The notes under the pieces were generated by a model. The model saw only the letters and a list, made by a program, of their open reading frames with translations. It searched no databases and was not told the origin of the DNA. This document shows positions 1-7,878 of a DNA stretch of 15,974 nucleotides, one piece after another. Source of the stretch: Lachnospiraceae bacterium (GTDB lineage Bacteria; Bacillota; Clostridia; Lachnospirales; Lachnospiraceae). Position numbers and translations under genes: made by a program. Each line of letters opens with the position of its first letter. Within the stretch, counting starts at the first letter, position 1. Where the stretch lies: positions 1 to 15,974 of the forward strand of contig CAAGFP010000208.1 of assembly GCA_900769175.1 (NCBI GenBank), in the 5' to 3' direction.

Positions 1-452
1 CCGCAGAAGCAAACTCTTTATATCAGGTAACCGTTGTTCAGGAATACTTAGAAGGAATGGGATATGAATGTACTGCTTATCCTTTCTCAGATTCCAATGA
101 TATTTCTACGGTTGTTACCAAGGCTACCAACGAAGTGGATGTGATCTATGTACCTACTGATAATACAGTAGCTTCCAATACTGAAATTATCAACAACATC
201 TGCCTTCCCGCTAAGGTTCCTGTAGTTGCAGGAGAAGAAGGTATCTGTGCAGGATGTGGTGTTGCAACTCTTTCCATCAGCTACTATGATCTTGGATATG
301 CAACCGGTAAAATGGCTGCTCGTGTATTAAGAGGTGAAGACATTTCAACCATGCCGATTGAATATGCTCCCCAGTTTACCAAGAAATACAATCCTGCGAT
401 TTGCACAGAACTTGACATTACCATTCCTGAAGGATATGAAGCAATTCAGTAA
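1..452 (+). CDS. ABC transporter substrate-binding protein, TrpX-like (5' partial)
   Basis: C-terminal 149 residues of an extracytoplasmic solute-binding protein; the start lies left of the window and the reading frame is open from base 3. It contains the alternating alpha/beta pattern of a periplasmic-binding fold and stretches such as VIYVPTDNTVASN, KVPVVAGEEGICAGCGVAT and YYDLGYATGKMA, typical of the ABC_sub_bind family (PF04392, COG2984). In that family the lipoprotein captures a ligand outside the membrane and delivers it to the permease encoded next. The following permease and ATPase are the family's usual partners (TrpXYZ-type operon). The ligand cannot be read from the sequence; some relatives are linked to aromatic amino acids, but that is only a guess here. 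The signal peptide and lipobox are outside the window. Family assignment is firm, substrate unknown. Confidence 0.85.
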   Translation, partial: AEANSLYQVTVVQEYLEGMGYECTAYPFSDSNDISTVVTKATNEVDVIYVPTDNTVASNTEIINNICLPAKVPVVAGEEGICAGCGVATLSISYYDLGYATGKMAARVLRGEDISTMPIEYAPQFTKKYNPAICTELDITIPEGYEAIQ

Positions 453-569
453 TCCATCCCATTATCGTTTGTGCAACAGGTGCAACGCTTTGAAGAGAAT
501 TGAATCAGTAAAACATTCGCCATTCTTATATAAATATTGATAAATGGTGCAAAAATAGACTTCAAAGAG

Positions 570-598
570 TTGAAAAAAAATATTAAATTGTATATAAT
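570..598 (+). promoter_or_regulatory. Sigma-A-type promoter inside the ABC operon
   Basis: TTGAAA at 570-575 and a perfect TATAAT at 593-598 are separated by exactly 17 bases. The predicted start of transcription is about 605, just upstream of a very stable hairpin. The promoter lies between the binding-protein gene and the permease gene, so permease and ATPase could be expressed independently of the binding protein. Seen in sequence; activity is inferred. Confidence 0.7.
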
Positions 599-607
599 CT
601 CTATTAA

Positions 608-641
608 GCAAGGAAAGTACTTCGGTGCTTTCCTTGTATTT
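608..641 (+). promoter_or_regulatory. UUCG-capped hairpin at the 5' end of the permease mRNA
   Basis: The arms 609-620 and 625-636 form a 12-bp stem with one G-U pair, closed by a C(UUCG)G tetraloop, one of the most stable RNA loops known. It starts within a few bases of the start predicted from the promoter at 570-598, and ends about 15 bases before the permease ribosome binding site (GGAG at 652-655). A short U-rich stretch (UAUUUAU) follows. It could be a 5' mRNA stabiliser, or a partial terminator that lowers read-through from the binding-protein gene. The structure is clear; the role is inferred. Confidence 0.6.
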
Positions 642-662
642 ATGAATAAACGGAGAAACGAA

Positions 663-1592
663 ATGACAATTCAGGCACTACTTAATTTACTATCATCCTA
701 TCCCGGTTCTATCGCACAGGGACTGATCTGGGGAATCATGGCAATCGGTGTTTATATCACTTTCAGAACACTTGACATCGCAGACTTGACGGTGGATGGT
801 TCCATCGGTACCGGCGGCGCCGTTTGCGCTATGATGTTGTTGTCCGGTCATAATGTATTTGTTTCCATGCTGGTGGCTACGCTGGCAGGTATGGTTGCCG
901 GACTGATCACCGGAATTTTCCATACTTTTATGGGAATTCCTGCAATTCTTTCAGGTATTCTTACCCAGCTTTCCCTCTATTCCATTAACCTGAAAATAAT
1001 GGGCAAAGCAAATCAGGCAATCAGTGAGCGTTCCTATAATCTTTTGGTTTCCTTAAAGTACATCAAAAACGGAATTTTTGATAAAAACACGATATTCGTG
1101 GTCGCAATGATCATTCTTCTTTTGATTGTTGTGCTTTACTGGTTCTTTGGAACAGAGCTTGGATGTTCCCTCCGTGCAACCGGATGTAATCCGAACATGT
1201 CACGTGCACAGGGAATCAACACCAACTTCACCAAGATTCTCGGACTCATGCTTTCCAATGGTCTGGTTGCACTTTCCGGTTCTCTCCTTGCACAATATCA
1301 GGGCTTTTCCGATATCAACATGGGACGTGGTGCTATCGTAATCGGTCTTGCAGCAGTTATTATCGGTGAAGCTGTATTCGGTAAAATATTTAAAAACTTT
1401 GCACTTCGGCTTCTTGCAGTTGTCTTAGGCTCTATCATATACTACATCGTTTTACAGACCGTTATGTGGTTCGGAGTAGATCCTGACTTCTTAAAACTCC
1501 TTTCTGCTGTGGTAGTTGCAATCTTCCTTGCGCTCCCCTACTGGAGAACAAGATACTTTTCAAAAGCACTTGTAAAGAAAGGAGAAAAGTAA
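663..1592 (+). CDS. ABC transporter permease, TrpY-like
   Basis: Integral membrane component of the TrpXYZ-type ABC importer (COG4120, BPD_transp_2-like), 309 residues. The protein is almost wholly hydrophobic, with about eight or nine likely membrane helices. Recognisable family stretches are GLIWGIMAIGVYITFRTLD near the N-terminus, the DLTVDGSIGTGGAV loop that follows, and the cytoplasmic segment LGCSLRATGCNPNMSRAQG, which probably couples to the ATPase. The start at 663 was chosen because GGAG at 652-655 sits seven bases upstream and the protein then begins MTIQALLNLL; an in-frame ATG at 642 and a longer open frame to 537 have no ribosome binding site and would cover the hairpin. The stop codon is one base before the ATPase start, so the two are translationally coupled. 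Substrate unknown. Confidence 0.9.
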   Translation: MTIQALLNLLSSYPGSIAQGLIWGIMAIGVYITFRTLDIADLTVDGSIGTGGAVCAMMLLSGHNVFVSMLVATLAGMVAGLITGIFHTFMGIPAILSGILTQLSLYSINLKIMGKANQAISERSYNLLVSLKYIKNGIFDKNTIFVVAMIILLLIVVLYWFFGTELGCSLRATGCNPNMSRAQGINTNFTKILGLMLSNGLVALSGSLLAQYQGFSDINMGRGAIVIGLAAVIIGEAVFGKIFKNFALRLLAVVLGSIIYYIVLQTVMWFGVDPDFLKLLSAVVVAIFLALPYWRTRYFSKALVKKGEK

Positions 1593-1593
1593 A

Positions 1594-2388
1594 ATGCTTG
1601 AACTTAAAAATGTATCCAAAACTTTCAATCCGGGAACAATCAATGAAAAGAAAGCATTAAACGACTTCTCCCTTACCATCAAGGAAGGTGAATTCGTAAC
1701 GGTAATCGGCGGTAACGGAGCCGGTAAATCCACCATGATGAATGCAATAGCCGGTGTATGGAAGCTTGATTCGGGTCAGATTCTGATTGACGGACAGGAT
1801 GTCACAGGACTTTCCGAACATAAACGTGCGAAATATTTAGGACGGGTTTTCCAGGATCCGATGACCGGAACTGCCGCTTCCATGGGGATTGAAGAGAATC
1901 TCGCTCTTGCGAAACGACGCGGAAAATTCCGTTTTCTCTCTCAGGGAATTACGAAAAAGGAACGTGAAGAATATAAAGAATTATTAAAGATTCTGGATTT
2001 AGGGCTTGAGAATCGCCTTACTTCCAAGGTAGGACTTCTTTCAGGCGGTCAGCGTCAGGCATTAACCCTGTTAATGGCTACGCTTCAAAAGCCGAAATTG
2101 CTTTTATTGGATGAACATACTGCCGCTCTTGACCCGAAAACAGCGGCAAAAGTATTAAATACGACTCAGCTCATTGTGGAACGTGATCATCTTACAACTC
2201 TCATGATTACCCACAATATGAGAGATGCCATTAATTACGGAAATCGACTGATTATGTTAATGGACGGAAGAATTATTCTTGATATTTCCGGAGAAGAAAA
2301 GAAAAATCTGACCGTTGAAGATTTACTTCATAAATTCGAAGAGGTCAGCGGTTCCGAGTTTACAAATGATAAAGCAATCCTGGGATAA
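1594..2388 (+). CDS. ABC transporter ATP-binding protein, TrpZ-like
   Basis: Cytoplasmic ATPase (264 residues) that powers the adjacent permease. All nucleotide-binding motifs are present: Walker A GGNGAGKST at residues 39-47, Q-loop Gln at about 87, signature LSGGQ at 149-153, Walker B LLLLDE ending in the catalytic Glu at about 174, D-loop ALD, and switch His at about 207 (ITHNM). The overall pattern fits COG1101, the ATPases paired with ABC_sub_bind proteins. GGAG at 1581-1584, inside the end of the permease gene, serves as ribosome binding site. It is the last gene of the operon; a strong terminator begins 15 bases after the stop. Fully intact; substrate of the transporter not determinable. 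Confidence 0.93.
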   Translation: MLELKNVSKTFNPGTINEKKALNDFSLTIKEGEFVTVIGGNGAGKSTMMNAIAGVWKLDSGQILIDGQDVTGLSEHKRAKYLGRVFQDPMTGTAASMGIEENLALAKRRGKFRFLSQGITKKEREEYKELLKILDLGLENRLTSKVGLLSGGQRQALTLLMATLQKPKLLLLDEHTAALDPKTAAKVLNTTQLIVERDHLTTLMITHNMRDAINYGNRLIMLMDGRIILDISGEEKKNLTVEDLLHKFEEVSGSEFTNDKAILG

Positions 2389-2402
2389 TGAGATATAAAT
2401 CC

Positions 2403-2449
2403 AATCCATGGTTTTTGAAACATATGCGTTCAAAAATCATGGATTTTTT
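2403..2449 (+). terminator. Intrinsic terminator of the ABC operon
   Basis: Arms 2403-2419 and 2429-2445 form a 17-bp stem with a single G-U pair and a nine-base loop, ending in a run of six T (2444-2449). It follows the ATPase stop codon by 15 bases. The 3' end of the convergent truncated PBP reading frame (stop at 2430) lies inside this hairpin, so that frame ends in terminator sequence, not in its own coding sequence. Confidence 0.92.
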
Positions 2450-3719
2450 GTCTGAGTAACCCCTGAAGCAGAAAACAGAATTCCTGCTTACAGGAATTCA
2501 TGGTAGCCTCCGTAAAGGTCTGGCTTCCGTGACCTGCATGTTTATGACAGCGAATTCTTCTGTCTTCCACAATAATCGAGCCCGGACAGAAAAAAGTATC
2601 TTCCAGCGATGAAGTTCCCGCCTCAAAACTGGCCGAAGCGGTTATTATTTTAAAAACACTCCCGGGTTCATACGTATCTGAAATACAGCCATTTCTCCAC
2701 ATTTTATTCAGGGCATCCTGATATTCTTTTTGCGAAACAAATTCGCTTAAATCCAGTGCGCATTCTTCATCCGTCTCCATGCCGTCTGATTCACTTCCAT
2801 TTTGATTCAATTGAAAGGTTTTCTTGATCAAATGATTCTCTTCATCGAGTGTATAAATCCTGTTTAAATTATATGGATCATTTAAATTAAACTCAGGTTC
2901 ATTCACACAGGCGTAGATTTCCCCGTTTTGAGGATTCATAACAAGAATGGTTACACTGTCGGCGATATTCTTTTCAAGTGCAAACCTCGCCAGCTGTGAG
3001 GCATAAGACTGGATATTTAAATCCAAAGTTAAATACAGGTCATTGCCGGTAACCGGTTCCTTTCGTCTCTCAATTCTATCCGGTAATTCAATCCCCTTTG
3101 CATCTGTTAATGTATATATGGTGCCGGCTTCTCCCGATAAAATCGAATCGTATTTTACTTCCAGACCGATAATCCCCTGATTATCCGCGCCGGTAAATCC
3201 CAACACTTTTGATGCCAAATCATCATATGGATAGAACCGTTTGTAATCTTCATCTACCTTAACGCCTTCCAAAGATAAGGATTTGATCTGATTTCCGACT
3301 TCAATATCAACATTTGATTGAATGCGCTCAATCGAAGAATATTTATCCACCTTTTTGGCGATTATCTCTTCATCGATGCCAAGGCACTCCGATAAAGACT
3401 GTATCACCCTCTCACGCTCCTTTATCTGGTTATGAACAACAGAAATCGTACAGACGCGTTTATTATCTGCTAAAACATTTCCGTTCCGGTCCAGAATCCG
3501 TCCTCTGGACGCTTTGATCTTTCGTTCACGCTCATGGAGTTCCAAAGCAAGGTCCGAATAATATTCATGCTTATAGGTCATCAGGTAACTTAAGCGCATA
3601 CCAAGAAATACTAAAATATAGACCATAAGGATCAAAAAACAACGTATCATCTTTTGCTGACAGTTTCGTATTCGGGTAAATGGAGCCTTTTCCAATGATA
3701 AAAACCTCACATGTGGCAT
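2430..3719 (-). pseudogene. Truncated second class B penicillin-binding protein (SpoVD position)
   Basis: The frame encodes 429 residues related to FtsI/SpoVD. Present are an N-terminal membrane helix (about 25-45), the dimerisation-domain motif RGRILDRNG, a transpeptidase domain with EPGSVFK (Ser354, Lys357 of SxxK) and the motif IRCHKHAGHGS. Homology stops at MNSC (407-410), exactly where SxN should follow; Asn is replaced by Lys and only 19 unrelated residues remain before a stop inside the neighbour's terminator. SxN is incomplete and KTG and about 200 residues are missing, so it cannot be an active transpeptidase. In Bacillus the gene after the division PBP is spoVD, followed by mraY; here mraY is absent. 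The start is uncertain: the ATG at 3719 lies in a terminator loop, while a TTG at 3695 has GAGG nine bases upstream. The frame is otherwise undamaged, so the truncation is recent, or is an assembly join. Confidence 0.8.
2478..2499. repeat. Perfect 9-bp inverted repeat at the PBP truncation point
   Basis: GAATTCCTG (2478-2486) and CAGGAATTC (2491-2499) flank the four bases CTTA. The right arm codes for the last conserved PBP residues (NSC); the left arm codes for the first non-homologous ones (QEF). The break in homology therefore falls in the centre of the repeat. Confidence 0.75.
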
Positions 3720-3750
3720 TACTATAATGTATTACCAAACATGTGAGGTT
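3700..3750 (-). terminator. Intrinsic terminator after the division PBP gene
   Basis: Arms 3739-3750 and 3703-3714 are perfect 12-bp inverted repeats (AACCTCACATGT type) around a 24-base loop. On the minus strand the second arm runs into a T5 stretch (3700-3704). It begins 13 bases after the stop of the full-length PBP. It separates the dcw genes from the truncated PBP, whose possible start ATG lies in the loop and whose possible GAGG lies in the distal arm. The loop is long, so strength is uncertain. Confidence 0.65.
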
Positions 3751-3763
3751 ATTCAAAATCATT

Positions 3764-5884
3764 TTACTGCGTTGTATCGCCCGAAGCCGGTTCGTTCATA
3801 AAAGATGAATTCGGATCAATCGGAGTGCCGGTCTGCGGGTCGAGATATTCGCCCGTAACGGGATCGATTCCGTATCCGGTAGCAGGGTCAATCTTCATAA
3901 CAGGCTTTTCGGGAGTTTCACTTTCCTCTTCTGTTGTCTCTTCCTCTTCTTCATCGGGCCGGATAAGATTTGCATTATAAAGACCCTTTTCCTGAAGCTC
4001 TGCAATTTCGTTTTCAGATAATTCTTCTGTCATAAAGATATTCATATAAGGAAGCACTTCCGTGAAAATCTCTCTTGCAATCAGACAAGCCTGTCTGGTA
4101 CCGTTTTCCTGATAAAACATATTCGGACGGTCAATTACAACATACACAATAATCTGAGGATCATCTGCAGGTGCATATCCCATAAAAGAAACGACATAAT
4201 CTCCATGTCCTCTGGGAGCCATTTCTGCAGTTCCGGTTTTCCCTCCGATTGCATAACCGGCCGGTCTTGCATTCTTACCGGTACCGCTCGTCACTACGGC
4301 ATTGCAATATTGTATGACTGCTTCGGATGTCGAATTGGAAATCGGTTGCTTTAATACTCTGGGTTCGATATTCGAAACCACCGCACCCTCCGCACTGATA
4401 ATCTGTTTAACCATATGCGGTTCGTAATAATATCCTCCGTTAATCAGCGAGCTGAATGCCGTAATCATCTCGATCATCGTACAGTTAAAGCCCTGACCGA
4501 AGGTTGAGGTTGCAAGCTCCGTATTTCCCATCGTATTGCGGTTAAATACCAGATCTTTTGTTCTTGCTTCACCGATTAAATCAATATTCGTTTTTAATCC
4601 GAAATTAAAATCTTCAAAATATTTTAAGAAAGTTTCCTTTCCAATTGCCTGTCCCATATGCATCAGGGCAACGTTACAGGACTGTGCAATTGCGGATTCG
4701 ACCGTCATCTGTCCATCACCGTTTCGATTGTGACATCGGATTTTATATCCGCCGATTTCTAAGAAACCACCGCAGTAATAGGTTTCGTTTCCGGTCATTT
4801 TACCCGAATCAAGTCCCATCGCCACCGTGAAAGGCTTTGCAACCGAACCCGGTTCATAGGTTTCGGAAATACAGAAATTCTTCCAGATTGCTGCAAGAGC
4901 GTCGAAATCCGAGACTTCGTTTTCCTTCAGTTTTTCAATCTGCTCCGGTGTATAACAACTATTCAGATTCTTCGGATCATTTAAATCAAATACCGGATAG
5001 CCTGCCATCGCAAGCACTTCACCATTGTTGCAATCCATTACAATACAACCGGTATTCATACTGCCGTTTTCGCCCTCGCGGTATTCGCCGTAGTATTCTT
5101 CGTTGAAATCCTTAATCTTTTCTTCCACAATACGCTGAATATTGGCATCAATGGTTGTGACAAGTGTATTTCCGTCAACGGCGGGAATGGTCGTTCGTTC
5201 CACGCTGGAATCCGAATTCATATATCCGTATTCACGTCCATCCGTCCCGTTTAAAGTATCATTGTAATATTCTTCAAGGCCGTAAGCACCGGCATCCCCC
5301 GCATTCACATAGCCGATTACATCGCAGGCAAGAGAACCTCCCGGATAGTAACGCTGGTATTCCTTTTCAAACCAGATGCCGACAATCGTCGGTTCTTCTT
5401 TGCTATTCTCGGAATCCGTAATCTTTTTCATAAGTTGCTCGACTTCTTTATATTCCAGCCGTTTCTTTACCACACGATACTTCGCATCGGGATTTTCTTT
5501 CAGATAGGAAATGATATCCGTCTTATCCACACCCAGGTATTTATTCAGGGCATCTGCAGCCAGATTTATCTTTTCTTCGCTTTTCTCTTTTTTATCATTG
5601 ATTACGGAGGCATCCAGAATTACATTGTATACTTCCCGGCTTACCGCAAGCGTTGTCCCATTACTGTCAACAATGGCACCCCTTTGATAAGGTAACGTTG
5701 TACTGCCGTATTTCCCATTCGATAAAATCAGCTTTTTGTACTCTTCTCCCTTGCTGACATTTAAATAAATCATTCTTCCCAGTAAACCCAAAAAAGCCAG
5801 CATTATAAATCCAAAAAGGAATGCCAGCTGTCTTTTCATTGGGAGTGAAAAAATTTTCGTTTTCTTTTTTTTCGGTTCGTTCAA
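3764..5884 (-). CDS. ftsI: Class B penicillin-binding protein (FtsI/PBP2B-type transpeptidase)
   Basis: Membrane-anchored D,D-transpeptidase that cross-links peptidoglycan, most likely at the division septum given its place after mraZ, rsmH and the ftsL-like gene. The 706 residues contain a basic cytoplasmic tail, one membrane helix (about 18-41), the dimerisation motif RGAIVDSNG, and a complete active site: EPGSVAK (Ser347, Lys350), QSCN (402-404) and GGKTGTAE (Lys549-Gly551). There is no PASTA domain; the C-terminus instead has an acidic Glu/Thr stretch (about 642-657) and an octapeptide repeat DPxTGxxx (665-694). The start codon is TTG at 5884, supported by AGGTG a few bases upstream; the next in-frame ATG (residue 16) has no ribosome binding site. 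It lies 27 bases after the ftsL-like gene. By position and content it resembles B. subtilis pbpB, though spoVD cannot be excluded. Confidence 0.92.
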   Translation of the reverse strand: MNEPKKKKTKIFSLPMKRQLAFLFGFIMLAFLGLLGRMIYLNVSKGEEYKKLILSNGKYGSTTLPYQRGAIVDSNGTTLAVSREVYNVILDASVINDKKEKSEEKINLAADALNKYLGVDKTDIISYLKENPDAKYRVVKKRLEYKEVEQLMKKITDSENSKEEPTIVGIWFEKEYQRYYPGGSLACDVIGYVNAGDAGAYGLEEYYNDTLNGTDGREYGYMNSDSSVERTTIPAVDGNTLVTTIDANIQRIVEEKIKDFNEEYYGEYREGENGSMNTGCIVMDCNNGEVLAMAGYPVFDLNDPKNLNSCYTPEQIEKLKENEVSDFDALAAIWKNFCISETYEPGSVAKPFTVAMGLDSGKMTGNETYYCGGFLEIGGYKIRCHNRNGDGQMTVESAIAQSCNVALMHMGQAIGKETFLKYFEDFNFGLKTNIDLIGEARTKDLVFNRNTMGNTELATSTFGQGFNCTMIEMITAFSSLINGGYYYEPHMVKQIISAEGAVVSNIEPRVLKQPISNSTSEAVIQYCNAVVTSGTGKNARPAGYAIGGKTGTAEMAPRGHGDYVVSFMGYAPADDPQIIVYVVIDRPNMFYQENGTRQACLIAREIFTEVLPYMNIFMTEELSENEIAELQEKGLYNANLIRPDEEEEETTEEESETPEKPVMKIDPATGYGIDPVTGEYLDPQTGTPIDPNSSFMNEPASGDTTQ
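3803..3892 (-). repeat. DPxTG octapeptide repeat in the PBP C-terminal tail
   Basis: Residues 665-694 of the PBP read as three full eight-residue units, IDPATGYG, IDPVTGEY and LDPQTGTP, and a fourth start IDPNSS. The tail lies outside the membrane, beyond the transpeptidase domain and after an acidic linker. Related DPxTG repeats occur in surface proteins, but I cannot assign a function. Confidence 0.8.
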
Positions 5885-5911
5885 AATTACACCTGCTTTG
5901 TAAATATGATT

Positions 5912-6424
5912 CTACTCCATATCGGAATACTGCTTTACATAATCATCCATATCGTTGGTATAAACGATAACCTGACCTTCTTTCGCATAATGCATTCCAA
6001 GTTCTTCGGTTGCAATTCTCTTCACTTCGTTCATATCTACAGAATTAATAATACGGTTGTACTCTTCATCATTGTCAATTTTCAGATTGACATATGTATT
6101 CTCGAGATTGGAAGCATTCTCAATGCTTTGCGTTACAGCCGAACGAAGTTTTACATAAGAAACAACAATTGCAAGGATAATAAATAATCCCACCACGCAT
6201 AGAATAACATATTTTAAGTCCATTCGTACAGACTTTTCTTTTCTTTTTTCCGAATCCGCATGCAATCTTCCTTCCGGTTCGGAATCCAGCATTCTGTTCA
6301 AATCAGCTGCTGTGCTTGCGTATTGATATCCGTATCTGCTACGTTCATAACCTCTCGTCTGAGTATTTCTGCCGTTTGTATAACGGGTATTATAAAATTG
6401 TCTTCCCTGACTTACTGTGTTCAT
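5912..6424 (-). CDS. ftsL: FtsL/DivIC-like division protein
   Basis: Small bitopic membrane protein of 170 residues in the standard ftsL position between rsmH and the division PBP. Residues 1-40 are rich in Tyr, Arg, Asn and Thr and probably disordered. A single membrane helix spans about 71-92, followed by an extracytoplasmic coiled-coil-like segment and the end EELGMHYAKEGQVIVY, typical of FtsL and DivIC. In the divisome such proteins join FtsB/DivIC and FtsQ and activate the FtsW-FtsI synthase. The sequence of FtsL is weakly conserved, so the name rests on topology and gene order. AGGAGG lies eight bases before the ATG. It is 12 bases from rsmH and 27 bases from the PBP, so all are co-transcribed. 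Confidence 0.8.
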   Translation of the reverse strand: MNTVSQGRQFYNTRYTNGRNTQTRGYERSRYGYQYASTAADLNRMLDSEPEGRLHADSEKRKEKSVRMDLKYVILCVVGLFIILAIVVSYVKLRSAVTQSIENASNLENTYVNLKIDNDEEYNRIINSVDMNEVKRIATEELGMHYAKEGQVIVYTNDMDDYVKQYSDME

Positions 6425-6436
6425 TCCTTTTTCCTC

Positions 6437-7387
6437 CTACAAATTTCCCTCACTAACTTTTTCAAATATCCTTAGTTTTGCTGACTTTGATCTGGAATTC
6501 TGTTCCATCTCCTCCTGCGTCGGTATAATCGGTTTCCGGGTTACAACATATCCTTTCGGTTTCTTGTTGCAGACGCATACCGGAAAACCCGGCGGGCAGG
6601 TACAAGGATTCTCTGCCTGCTTAAAACACGTCTTTACGATTCTGTCTTCCAATGAATGAAAGGTAATGATGCATAATCTTCCTCCGGGTTTTAAGCAGTC
6701 AATCATGTCATCAATCGTATCTCTTAACACTTCCAATTCTCTGTTACATTCAATTCGGATTGCCTGAAAAGTCCGTTTGGAAGGATGTCCTCCCTTTTCT
6801 CTGCATTTTGCCGGAATGGAAGCTTTAATAATTTCATTTAATTCAAAGGTTGTCTCTATTCTTTTTTCGTTTCTTGCTGCCACAATATGCTTTGCAATAT
6901 TTTTGGCAAATTTATCTTCTCCGTAATCTCTTATGATTCGAAACAGTTCCATCTCATCATAATCGTTTACAATGTCTGCTGCTGTTAACGTCTGCCTTTG
7001 ATCCATTCTCATATCCAAAGGAGCATCGTTTTTATATCCAAAGCCACGTTCAATGCAATCAAGCTGATAGGAAGAAACGCCTAAATCAGCCATGATTCCG
7101 TCAACGCCTTCCGGTGCATGTTCAGATAAAATATTTTTAAGTTCACTGTAATTACTTCTGACAATTGTGACACGGTCTTTAAACGGTTCAAGACGTTCGG
7201 TTGCGGTTTTAATTGCTGCTTCATCCTGGTCAATTCCGATTAATCGACCGTTTTCGGATAAATTCGACGCAATCACGCTTGAATGTCCGGCACCGCCCAA
7301 TGTACAGTCTACATAGGTTCCGTCCGAATTAATATTAAGACCATTAATTGTTTCATTCAGTAATACAGAAACATGATTAAAATCCAT
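6437..7387 (-). CDS. rsmH: 16S rRNA (cytosine-1402-N4)-methyltransferase RsmH
   Basis: S-adenosylmethionine-dependent methyltransferase (also called MraW) that modifies N4 of C1402 in the ribosomal P site. The 316 residues match the family length. Visible family motifs are HVSVLLNETINGL at the N-terminus, the SAM-binding loop VDCTLGGAGHS, MADLGVSSYQLD, PLDMRMD, KRTFQAIRIECNREL, and the C-terminal methyltransferase motif ITFHSLEDRIVK, followed by CTCPPGFPVCVCNKKP. GGAG with a six-base spacer precedes the ATG. It lies 32 bases downstream of mraZ, the usual pairing at the head of the dcw cluster. Confidence 0.97.
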   Translation of the reverse strand: MDFNHVSVLLNETINGLNINSDGTYVDCTLGGAGHSSVIASNLSENGRLIGIDQDEAAIKTATERLEPFKDRVTIVRSNYSELKNILSEHAPEGVDGIMADLGVSSYQLDCIERGFGYKNDAPLDMRMDQRQTLTAADIVNDYDEMELFRIIRDYGEDKFAKNIAKHIVAARNEKRIETTFELNEIIKASIPAKCREKGGHPSKRTFQAIRIECNRELEVLRDTIDDMIDCLKPGGRLCIITFHSLEDRIVKTCFKQAENPCTCPPGFPVCVCNKKPKGYVVTRKPIIPTQEEMEQNSRSKSAKLRIFEKVSEGNL

Positions 7388-7419
7388 TCTGTTCTCCGTC
7401 CATACCGGGTAAGTATTGA

Positions 7420-7854
7420 TTAAATCCAGATTCCGGCTTCGTCAAGTTCTTCGGCAATCTCCTCAATATTGGTATCGCTCATCACCTGTTCGTACTTTGC
7501 TTTCGACCAGACTTCAATGTGATTTCCCATTCCGACCAGAATTACTTCTTTTTCCAAATCTGCATATTCACGCAAAAAAGCCGGCACCAGAATTCTTCCT
7601 TGGGAATCCAGCTCAACTTCCGTTGCGCCACCGAGTAAGAATCGTGTAAATTCTCTGGCTTTCTTGTTTGTCATTCGAAGCTCATTGAGCTTATTCATGA
7701 TTGCCTGCCATTCGTTTTCGGTATAGAAAAAAAGACAGCCATCAATTCCTCTTGTTACAACGAATGTTTCGCCTAACCCGTCTCTGTATTTTACCGGAAT
7801 TATCAGCCTGCCTTTGGCATCAATGGTATGGTTGTATTCACTCATAAAACCCAT
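7420..7854 (-). CDS. mraZ: Transcriptional regulator MraZ
   Basis: Nucleoid-associated repressor of the dcw cluster, 144 residues with two SpoVT/AbrB-like half domains. Each half has the DxxxGR signature: IDAKGRLIIP at the N-terminus and LDSQGRILVP in the middle. The N-terminus MGFMSEYNHTIDAKG fits the family, and an AGG-rich ribosome binding site favours the first ATG (7854) over the ATG three codons in. MraZ forms ring oligomers that bind evenly spaced GTGG-type boxes upstream of its own gene; such boxes are visible at 7879-7918. It is the first gene of the operon with rsmH, the ftsL-like gene and the PBP. Confidence 0.97.
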   Translation of the reverse strand: MGFMSEYNHTIDAKGRLIIPVKYRDGLGETFVVTRGIDGCLFFYTENEWQAIMNKLNELRMTNKKAREFTRFLLGGATEVELDSQGRILVPAFLREYADLEKEVILVGMGNHIEVWSKAKYEQVMSDTNIEEIAEELDEAGIWI

Positions 7855-7878
7855 AAGCCTTACCTACCTGCCAAAGTT

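Noticed and set aside
453..569. Terminator or riboswitch after the binding-protein gene
   Set aside because: Only a short direct repeat (GTGCAAC/GTGCAAC-like) is seen; no stable hairpin with a T run and no known aptamer pattern.
537..662. 42-codon upstream extension of the permease
   Set aside because: It would include the promoter and hairpin; the ATG at 663 has a good ribosome binding site and the natural N-terminus.
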